A DNA stretch of 20,731 nt. Origin: Propionibacteriaceae bacterium UBA6238. GTDB taxonomy: Bacteria; Actinomycetota; Actinomycetes; Propionibacteriales; Propionibacteriaceae. The position numbers and the translations under genes were made by a program. The stretch lies in NCBI GenBank assembly GCA_002441465.1, contig DJWE01000006.1, forward strand, positions 1 through 20,731, in the 5' to 3' direction. The notes below the pieces were generated by a model that ran no database searches, had not been told where the DNA came from, and worked only from the letters and a program-made list of their open reading frames with translations. Below are positions 15,363 through 20,731 of this stretch, piece after piece; positions within the stretch are counted from its first letter, which is position 1; every line of letters starts with the position of its first letter.

Positions 15363-16348
15363 ATGTTGCCGAGTCACCTCGAGTGACCGTGGCCGTAGTC
15401 TCGTATAACCACGCCCTCTACGTGGAGAGGTGCCTGAGGTCACTGATGGATCAGACCGTTCAGCCACATATCATCGTCGTGGATGACTGCTCGACTGACG
15501 CCAGCCAGACGCTCATACGTGAGTTCGTGCGCCGCACGGGCCGACCGGAGCTGTTCACGCTGCTCCTCCACCAGCAGAACATCGGACTACCCGCTGGACT
15601 GAATGAGGCGTTGAGGATCACCGACACCGAGTATTTCGTGTACCTTGCCGGAGACGATTGGTCGCTGCCATCCCGGCTGGAGAAGCAGATCAGGGCTCTC
15701 GACAGCGCAGGAGAGGGTGCCGGGTTGTGCTACACAGACTGTCTCCGTTCGAGCGCCAGCGGCAGCTTCGATGAGCTCCTCTTTAGCGAGATTCACTCGG
15801 AGGTCTGGCTCCCGCATAGTCCTGATCCATATCGCGACCTTCTCCTCAGGGACAACTGGATCCCAGCCCCCACCGTGATGTTCCGCACCGCGGCATTGCG
15901 CGCCGTCGGCACCTTCGATGAAAGCATCCCCTACGAGGACCACGACACCTACGTTCGAATCGCAGCAAGATACCAACTGGTGATGCTCCCAGAAGCACTA
16001 TCAGTGCACCGGGAACTGGTCGACGGTCTCGGGCGTCGCTTGTTCTTCAGCGGCAGTCACTCGTGGCTGGAGGGATGGATCAGGATGGAGCTGAAGCAAC
16101 TGCGCTGGCGATCCGATCTCACACCACAACTCGCCGCCCGACTGAGGGTGCGCGCGATCCGGCTGTACAAGATGGGGACGAATGACGAGTTGGCGGCCGT
16201 GGCGCTAGCCGCTGCACTGAAAGCGTCCAGAAGGTTTGACCCGACAGGACTCATCTACTGGTCCCTCGCGAGCCTTCGCACCGCATACAAGAAGCTGCGT
16301 GCCACATACGGCCCAGCCACGACTAACGAACGTGACCGGAGTACGTGA
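15359..16348 (+). CDS. GT2 family glycosyltransferase
   Basis: This 329-residue GT-A protein has VTVAVVSYNHALYVE (9-23), VVDDCSTD (40-47), QNIGLPAGLNEA (73-84), the metal-binding AGDDW (97-101), the acceptor-side segment PAPTVMFR (169-176) and FDESIPYEDHDTYVR (186-200), holding the probable catalytic base. The order and length are those of capsule and O-antigen transferases. The start ATG overlaps the previous stop by four bases, so translation is coupled. A basic C-terminal helical region (about 235-329) may bind the membrane. The next gene begins 85 bp later in the same direction, with no terminator visible in between. Confidence 0.9.
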   Translation: MNVAESPRVTVAVVSYNHALYVERCLRSLMDQTVQPHIIVVDDCSTDASQTLIREFVRRTGRPELFTLLLHQQNIGLPAGLNEALRITDTEYFVYLAGDDWSLPSRLEKQIRALDSAGEGAGLCYTDCLRSSASGSFDELLFSEIHSEVWLPHSPDPYRDLLLRDNWIPAPTVMFRTAALRAVGTFDESIPYEDHDTYVRIAARYQLVMLPEALSVHRELVDGLGRRLFFSGSHSWLEGWIRMELKQLRWRSDLTPQLAARLRVRAIRLYKMGTNDELAAVALAAALKASRRFDPTGLIYWSLASLRTAYKKLRATYGPATTNERDRST

Positions 16349-16433
16349 TGGACCACCGCAGCCCTACAGGGCCGGCGCGCCACACTCCACGAACAACGCG
16401 GCGGAACGCCTCATCGCCGCGCTGGTACCAATC

Positions 16434-17441
16434 ATGAAAGCCAGTCCGCGGATCCTCCTTGTGAGTCCGTTCTTCCACCATTACTGGCGGTCGATCGAGG
16501 CGGGGTTTCGCGCGCTCGGGTTCGAGATCGCTACCCACGCCTATGACCACAGGCCTGGCATCCCGGACAAGCTAGCTCACAAGGTTGTCCACGAACTCCC
16601 GCTGAAGTTGGGTGTTCGGCGCGGCAGCATCAGCTCAGCCGTCACGGCCCGGACGGTCGGTGCCATTCGACACGTCAAGCCGGATGTGACGATCGTGGTG
16701 AGAGGCGACCAGCTTGGTGAAGAGATCTTCGATGAACTGGATCGCTTGGGCTCCAAGAAGATCATCTGGCTGTGGGATGAAGTGCGCCGCACGAATCACA
16801 GCGACAGGCTCCTCGCTCACTACGACCACCTCATCTCCTACTCCCCGGCCGACGCCGCCCGGTTCATCGCCGCCGGCAGGCCTTGCCTCCACCTGCCCAA
16901 CGCTTTCGACCCGGCCATGTCGCCTGCGCCGAGGCACACGAACGAGATCGTCTTCATCGGGGCCCGCTACCCGAGGCGAGAGCAGTTGCTGATCCACCTG
17001 GCACGGTCGGACGTACAGGTCCGCGCTTACGGCCGGGACTGGTCCCGCCATCCCGTCGACCTGGCACGCACCTGGCAGACGAGGCGTCCGGCGGTGCCGT
17101 CCGCCCGCGACATCGACCGGATGGAGGGCTACGCCCTCACCGCTGGTGCCCCGGCGGCCATCAACATCCACGACGATCAGGATGGCTTCACGATGAAGAC
17201 GTTCGAGGTCCCCGGGGTCGGCGGGGTCCAGCTCATCGACCGTGATGACGTTTCCGAGTACTACGACCCCGGCACGGAGGTGGCCGTATTTCACAGTGCG
17301 GACGAACTAGTGGAGCTGTGTGAGCGCGCCATTTGCGATGATCGCTGGGGCGACGCGATGCGCGCGGCGGGTCGCAAGCGCACCCTCGCAGAGCACACCT
17401 GGGCCCACCGTGCGGCGAAGGTGGCCGAGTTGTGGGCCTGA
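16434..17441 (+). CDS. CgeB-like GT-B glycosyltransferase
   Basis: This 335-residue protein opens with RILLVSPFFHHYWRSIEAGF (6-25), then PDVTIVVRGDQL (83-94), KKIIWLWDEV (108-117), HYDHLISYSPADAARFIAAG (129-148), LPNAFDP (154-160), EIVFIGARYPRR (171-182) and DGFTMKTFEVPGVGG (250-264). This is the arrangement of the CgeB/Glyco_trans_1_2 group, in which the first domain lacks usual donor motifs and the second binds a nucleotide sugar. ATG 16434 is chosen since the first strand follows at once; an in-frame GTG at 16332 would add 34 residues of poor composition. There is no strong ribosome-binding site. It lies in the rightward operon, and its end overlaps the next gene by ten bases. Confidence 0.83.
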   Translation: MKASPRILLVSPFFHHYWRSIEAGFRALGFEIATHAYDHRPGIPDKLAHKVVHELPLKLGVRRGSISSAVTARTVGAIRHVKPDVTIVVRGDQLGEEIFDELDRLGSKKIIWLWDEVRRTNHSDRLLAHYDHLISYSPADAARFIAAGRPCLHLPNAFDPAMSPAPRHTNEIVFIGARYPRREQLLIHLARSDVQVRAYGRDWSRHPVDLARTWQTRRPAVPSARDIDRMEGYALTAGAPAAINIHDDQDGFTMKTFEVPGVGGVQLIDRDDVSEYYDPGTEVAVFHSADELVELCERAICDDRWGDAMRAAGRKRTLAEHTWAHRAAKVAELWA

Positions 17442-18448
17442 TATTCACCGAGCTCACGGAATGGCGGAGATGGCAGGACTCGCGCCGACGGCTTCAGGTC
17501 CTCAAGGACCACCTCACGTCGCGTGGCAGACGAACGCCACCGTACCCGCCCGCGATGAGGTTCTGGACTCGAGGAGCGGACCCCACCCTTCTCGTGGCCT
17601 GCGACTCGAACTCGCCGACGAACTACCACTCGCTGTTGGCCCCTCTGAATGTAGACGCGGAGCTTCCCACAGTCATCGTCGCTCCTCAAAGCACCGAACT
17701 GGACCTCCCAGAGGGCGAGTGGATCGAAGTGAATGATCCCAGCCTGCGGAGCGTGTCCACGGTCGCCACGATCGGTAATCACCTGACCGTGGGGGCATGG
17801 GCACACGCCGAAGCCACCAGGCGTGAGTGGCGCGAGGTGGTCGTTCAGCACGGCCTGCTCACGCCATACTCTCCCCCCCCTCCGCATGGAGTGGTGTGGC
17901 TCGCTTGGTCTGAGCAGGATGCTGAGTTCATCGCCACGAACCGGCCCGATCTGCGCACCCACGTGACAGGTTCGGCAATGCTGCACTCAGCGAAGTCCAA
18001 TCCCGCCCCGCACGTCAGCCGGTTCGTCACGCCGGTCTTCCTAGGGCAGCTTCACGGGGCAGAACTGTCGCGATGGTCCATGACGCGTTCCGTCACCGCC
18101 TTCTGGCGTCAGACGGGCGCCATCTATCGCCCTCACCCGCGTGAGGAGGACAAGATCTCCCGCGCACAGCACGCCTTGTGGCGCCGAATGGGCATGGAGT
18201 TCGACTCCTCACTGACTGTCGTCGACATCACGCGCCCCGTCGTGAGCGCGTTCTCCACCGGGATCCTGGAGGCAGCCGCCCGTGGAATCCCGGCCTGGGT
18301 TTATCACCTGGATCCGCCGCCATGGTTGGAAGAAGTCTGGGACCGATACGGCATGCGGAGGTGGGGCGAACGCCCGACTCTGCCGCCTGAGTGTGCAAGC
18401 AGCCCGCTAATCACCCTCTGGAGTTTGATAGAAGGAGCATCCCAGTGA
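17432..18448 (+). CDS. GT-B-like transferase with QHG and RPHP motifs (CDP-glycerol transferase or capsule type)
   Basis: This 338-residue protein is not one I can name. It shows QHG (139-141), WSEQDAEF (159-166), YRPHPRE (232-238) and SAFSTGILEAAARGIP (272-287). The same trio (QHG, RPHP, ST...EA) occurs in GT-B enzymes related to teichoic-acid CDP-glycerol glycerophosphotransferases and capsule or polysialic acid transferases, so transfer of a sugar or polyol phosphate onto the glycan is the best guess. GTG 17432 overlaps the upstream gene by ten bases; AAGGTGG (17418-17424) is a fair ribosome-binding site. An eight-C tract at 17873-17880 lies in the reading frame (residues 147-150, Ser then Pro-rich) and could be a slippage site. 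Its stop overlaps the next start (GTGA). Confidence 0.68.
   Translation: MGLIFTELTEWRRWQDSRRRLQVLKDHLTSRGRRTPPYPPAMRFWTRGADPTLLVACDSNSPTNYHSLLAPLNVDAELPTVIVAPQSTELDLPEGEWIEVNDPSLRSVSTVATIGNHLTVGAWAHAEATRREWREVVVQHGLLTPYSPPPPHGVVWLAWSEQDAEFIATNRPDLRTHVTGSAMLHSAKSNPAPHVSRFVTPVFLGQLHGAELSRWSMTRSVTAFWRQTGAIYRPHPREEDKISRAQHALWRRMGMEFDSSLTVVDITRPVVSAFSTGILEAAARGIPAWVYHLDPPPWLEEVWDRYGMRRWGERPTLPPECASSPLITLWSLIEGASQ
17873..17880 (+). repeat. Homopolymeric C8 tract inside a transferase gene
   Basis: Eight consecutive C encode part of a Pro run (residues 147-150) about 45% into the gene. Gain or loss of one base would shift frame and truncate the protein before the RPHP and ST...EA motifs. In glycan loci of other bacteria such tracts cause phase variation; here it is only a possibility. 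Confidence 0.5.
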
Positions 18449-19308
18449 CCACTCGTGACAACTCAGATGTCAGGCATGCCATCATCCGCCCTAGGGTGTG
18501 TCTGGTCTCGGGTGCGGACGAGATCCGGTTCCGCTCCTACATCAACCATGCCATCTACGCCCGAACCCACGGGCTCGACTATCGCCTTGAGTGCGGAATT
18601 GACCGGGACATCACCAATAAGTTCTTCTACAAGACTTCGATAATCCGACGGGTCTTGCCGCAATATGAATGGATCGTCTGGATCGATGACGACGCATACT
18701 TCACCGACTTCAACCGCGACAACCTCAACCGTTTCATCGAACAGGCAGAGCTTGACGGCAAGTTCATGGTCATCGCCAACGGGCCGGTCGAACCGAACGG
18801 GTTCTGGTCGATCATCAACACGGGCGTTATGCTACTCCGCAACGATCCTAGAACTTGGCAGCTGTTGCATCTCATGGAGAAAAGCGATCTGCGAGAAGTA
18901 CGCACATGGTGGCGTGAAGAAACTCATGGAGTCTTCACCCATGGCGACCAGGACCAAATGTTGTGGGCACTGGAGACGTCAGGACTAATGGCGGGGGCGG
19001 AGATTGTGGATCACAGAGAACTCAACTCCCGTGGACATTATTATGAGAATTCCCCTTCTGACGCCTTCGTCATGCACTTCTGCGGTCACTATGACAAGAA
19101 GCTCGGCATCGCACGCTTCGCCAAACGTTTCAGAATCGGCCAGGAACTGGTGCCTGATGATCTACTGAACGAATTCAGTTGCCGGGTGAGGAGCCCCATG
19201 GGCTCCGCCGAGTACTGGCTCCGAGGCCGCCGCATGGATGCGGTCGGCCACGTCAAGCGAGCCCTTCGACCCCTCTGGCATCGTTATAGGAACTGGAAAC
19301 TTCGCTAG
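18445..19308 (+). CDS. GT34-like glycosyltransferase (DDD type)
   Basis: This 287-residue protein has FFYKTSIIRRVLPQYEWIVW (60-79) leading into DDDAYF (81-86), NTGVMLLRN (125-133) and HGDQDQMLW (166-174), and a late His in FVMHFCGH. This order (K...R before the DXD strand, then N-T-G-V-hydrophobic-R-N, then DQD) is that of the galactosyltransferase GT34 (GMA12/MNN10) and related nucleotide-sugar transferases, which use a DXD metal site. Most named members are eukaryotic Golgi enzymes, so function here is inferred only as a hexose transferase. GTG 18445 is chosen: AAGGAG is about seven bases upstream and the start overlaps the previous stop. GC content is low (30 of 60 at 18601-18660). It is the last gene of the operon. 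Confidence 0.78.
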   Translation: MTTRDNSDVRHAIIRPRVCLVSGADEIRFRSYINHAIYARTHGLDYRLECGIDRDITNKFFYKTSIIRRVLPQYEWIVWIDDDAYFTDFNRDNLNRFIEQAELDGKFMVIANGPVEPNGFWSIINTGVMLLRNDPRTWQLLHLMEKSDLREVRTWWREETHGVFTHGDQDQMLWALETSGLMAGAEIVDHRELNSRGHYYENSPSDAFVMHFCGHYDKKLGIARFAKRFRIGQELVPDDLLNEFSCRVRSPMGSAEYWLRGRRMDAVGHVKRALRPLWHRYRNWKLR

Positions 19309-19315
19309 CACCAGA

Positions 19316-19327
19316 AACTCAAGAGTT
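19316..19327. repeat. Short inverted repeat AACTC-AA-GAGTT
   Basis: A perfect 5-bp inverted repeat with a two-base centre lies right after the operon's last stop and overlaps a TTCACA (19326-19331), 20 bp ahead of the next -10. It may be an operator or part of a weak terminator; it is short enough to be chance. Confidence 0.25.
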
Positions 19328-19350
19328 CACATCTCTGACACAAGCCGCCA

Positions 19351-19363
19351 GTAGACTGCTGCC
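19351..19363 (+). promoter_or_regulatory. Shared promoter motif GTAGACTGCTGCC, copy 3 (leaderless)
   Basis: This is identical over 13 nt to 14397-14409 and ends directly against the ATG at 19364. TAGACT (19352-19357) occupies exactly -12 to -7, so transcription should start at or next to the A of ATG. No ribosome-binding site exists. TTCACA (19326-19331) is -35-like but the 20-bp spacer is long. Confidence 0.55.
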
Positions 19364-20296
19364 ATGCTTCCGCTGGAACCGGCCGCCGCAAAGGCCGCCC
19401 GCAGGATTCATTCAGCTGCAGACCTCAGCGTCCGCTATCTTGCTGAGCCGCGCCTGCGTCCAACTGCGCTCCCAATTGGCACGTGGTGGTGGGACGGGAA
19501 GCAGAATTTCGGCGACAGATTAACTGATTTTCTGCTTCCAAATTACGGGATCGCACCTTACCACGCCTCTCGTAAACACGCCCGCCTCTTTGGAGTTGGA
19601 TCGACCGTCGATGCCACTTACCCAGACTACTCCGGCTACTTTTGGGGGACGGGCAAGTATATGGAAAGCGATGCGACGCATCGGAAGCGCGCAACATTCT
19701 TAGCTGTCAGGGGACCGCTCACTCGAGACCTTCTCGATTTGCCAGCGAGCACTCCGCTAGGCGATCCCGGGCTTCTCGTCAGTAAACACGTGGCGCGCAT
19801 CACCCGCAGGGATCTGGTGGGCATTGTCCCTCACTTCACCCACTGGGACTCGCCAGAGGTGAGAAATCTAGTGTCGCGGCTCGGAAAGTCCATTCACGTC
19901 ATCGACGTCCGACGACCTACAGTCCAAGTTGTGCGGGAAATCTCAGCATGTAGCGTCATCATTGCGACGTCACTCCACGGACTCATCACGGCGGACGCTT
20001 ATGACATCCCTGCGATGTGGGCCATGCCAGACCCGGTCCTCACCGGCGGGGACTTCAAGTTCCGGGACTACGAGGCAGTCGTGACTCCTTCGAGAGATCG
20101 TCAGCACCTACTGGCGACTGTCCGCAACATGGACGACGCGTGGGAGAACTCCGCGACGGTTTCCAGAGAGGCAGTGCGAACTGCACAGGATGCGTTAGAA
20201 GCCGCCCTGCAGCTACTACTTTCACGAGAGTCACTGCGGGCATCCCCATACCAGTTGCCTTGGCATGTGGCCACGGGACTTATCAGACAGTGGTGA
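19364..20296 (+). CDS. Polysaccharide pyruvyl transferase family protein
   Basis: This 310-residue protein shows the family landmarks QNFGDRL (47-53), LFGVGSTV (75-82), VRGPLTRDLL (115-124), GDPGLL (133-138), GIVPHF (153-158) and SLHGLITADAYDIP (203-216), as in CsaB, ExoV and WcaK. Such enzymes move the pyruvate ketal from phosphoenolpyruvate onto a sugar of a surface polymer in the cytoplasm, adding negative charge. Pyruvylated cell-wall polymers are known from actinobacteria, which suits the context. ATG 19364 follows a -10 box at leaderless distance and no Shine-Dalgarno is present. The gene has its own promoter motif, shared with the upstream operon, so it is probably coregulated with it rather than read through. 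The C-terminal 60 residues after the SLHG motif are ordinary for the family. Confidence 0.9.
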   Translation: MLPLEPAAAKAARRIHSAADLSVRYLAEPRLRPTALPIGTWWWDGKQNFGDRLTDFLLPNYGIAPYHASRKHARLFGVGSTVDATYPDYSGYFWGTGKYMESDATHRKRATFLAVRGPLTRDLLDLPASTPLGDPGLLVSKHVARITRRDLVGIVPHFTHWDSPEVRNLVSRLGKSIHVIDVRRPTVQVVREISACSVIIATSLHGLITADAYDIPAMWAMPDPVLTGGDFKFRDYEAVVTPSRDRQHLLATVRNMDDAWENSATVSREAVRTAQDALEAALQLLLSRESLRASPYQLPWHVATGLIRQW

Positions 20297-20522
20297 CACC
20301 TGCCTTCGGATCCACACGAAGGGCTCGGCGGCGGGGGCCTGCGCCGAGATGGGATAGAAGAGCCTCAGCACCCCCAGGCCCAGCGCCTCCGGCCGCTCTG
20401 GCGCTGGTGGATGGCAAAGCGGGAGCAGTACCGGCAGACAGAGGCGTAGCCAGCGCGAATATGACACGATGAACACGAGTGCTGGAGGATCCGCCGGTGC
20501 ACTCCAGAAGTCGGGGGCTCTC
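20297..20522. other. Intergenic stretch with possible gene remnant and promoter
   Basis: No convincing gene lies here. The frame of the pyruvyl transferase stays open for 50 codons after its stop, to TAG 20447-20449, and the final residues (LRPLWRWWMAKREQYRQTEA) look like a protein C-terminus, so this may be a decayed gene end. It is more GC-rich than the gene before it. CAGACA (20435-20440) and GAATAT (20457-20462), 16 bp apart, form a candidate promoter with a start near 20469. Confidence 0.4.
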
Positions 20523-20731
20523 ATGATCATCGAACGCAGCGTGGGGAGATTCGCCGTCCGCGATGATGACTCGATCATCACGGCTCTGCGGAAGATCGAC
20601 GCCAACAAGTCCCGCATTGTCTTCGTCGTCGACGCACATGGCCGCCTCCTCGGTTCCCTCTCCGACGGCGACATCCGCCGTTGGCTCCTTGCCGACGCGG
20701 GCGCCACGCTCGACGCCCACAGCGGCCGCGC
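20523..20731 (+). CDS. CBS-domain protein, N-terminus only (nonulosonate-synthase-associated type)
   Basis: The frame starts at ATG 20523 and runs off the window after 69 whole codons. It begins MIIERSVGRF and continues through LRKIDANKSRIVFVVD to LLGSLSDGDIRRWLL, a classic CBS-domain segment. From memory, MIIER...KIDANK...SDGDIRRWL is the N-terminal module found on some N-acetylneuraminate/legionaminate synthase-like proteins and on sugar nucleotidyltransferases of the same pathways; CBS pairs there probably sense nucleotides. The catalytic part lies beyond the window, so the call is provisional. An in-frame ATG at 20469 would add 18 residues and lies right at the predicted transcription start; I prefer 20523 because the family begins there and GGGGG lies five bases before. 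It could supply the sugar activated by the cytidylyltransferase at 3366. Confidence 0.6.
   Translation, partial: MIIERSVGRFAVRDDDSIITALRKIDANKSRIVFVVDAHGRLLGSLSDGDIRRWLLADAGATLDAHSGR

Noticed and set aside
16635..17294. A 219-codon open frame on the minus strand opposite the CgeB-like gene
   Set aside because: It is antisense to a gene with family motifs and has no ribosome-binding site or recognisable features.

Overview
The window looks like a piece of a high-GC actinobacterial chromosome. The base composition, the frequent GTG starts and the style of the intergenic repeats suggest Microbacteriaceae, but no rRNA or marker gene is present, so this is an inference. It contains one large surface-polysaccharide (cell-wall or capsular glycan) locus entered from ordinary chromosomal genes. 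I saw no tRNA, rRNA, IS element, phage gene or CRISPR array.

Left edge (1-1376): the 3' part of a medium-chain dehydrogenase of the sugar-alcohol/L-sorbose-1-phosphate reductase type, two copies of a 57-bp hairpin repeat, the first of which supplies the dehydrogenase's last two codons and stop, and a guanine-deaminase-like gene. This part is very GC-rich.

Transition (1427-4040): a membrane O-acyltransferase with an extracellular SGNH domain (OafA type), convergent with a CMP-nonulosonate (sialic-acid-type) cytidylyltransferase gene.

Glycan locus (4302-20296): eleven recognisable glycosyltransferases (six GT2 or GT2-like, four GT-B of GT4 type, one CgeB-like), two less familiar transferases (a QHG/RPHP GT-B protein and a GT34-like DDD protein), one fused ABC exporter suited to flipping a lipid-linked glycan, and a polysaccharide pyruvyl transferase. 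The first half is a mosaic of single genes on alternating strands with almost no space at convergent ends. From 14430 to 19308 the genes run in one direction, mostly with overlapping start and stop codons, as an operon. Local base composition falls well below that of the left edge, which suggests acquired DNA.

Right edge (20523-20731): the start of a CBS-domain protein resembling the N-terminal module of CBS-fused nonulosonate synthases. With the cytidylyltransferase at the other end it hints that the polymer carries a sialic-acid-like sugar; the pyruvyl transferase and acyltransferase would add acidic and acyl decorations. No polymerase, Wzx flippase or initiating phosphoglycosyltransferase lies in the window, so the locus probably continues to the right.

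The most interesting regulatory signals are a 13-nt motif GTAGRCTGCTGCC repeated at the putative -10 region of three glycan genes or operons, a perfect 14-bp palindrome covering the -10 of an apparently leaderless gene, and -10 hexamers at exactly the leaderless distance from several start codons. No wholly new system is evident; the window is best read as an unusually glycosyltransferase-rich, mosaic glycan locus.
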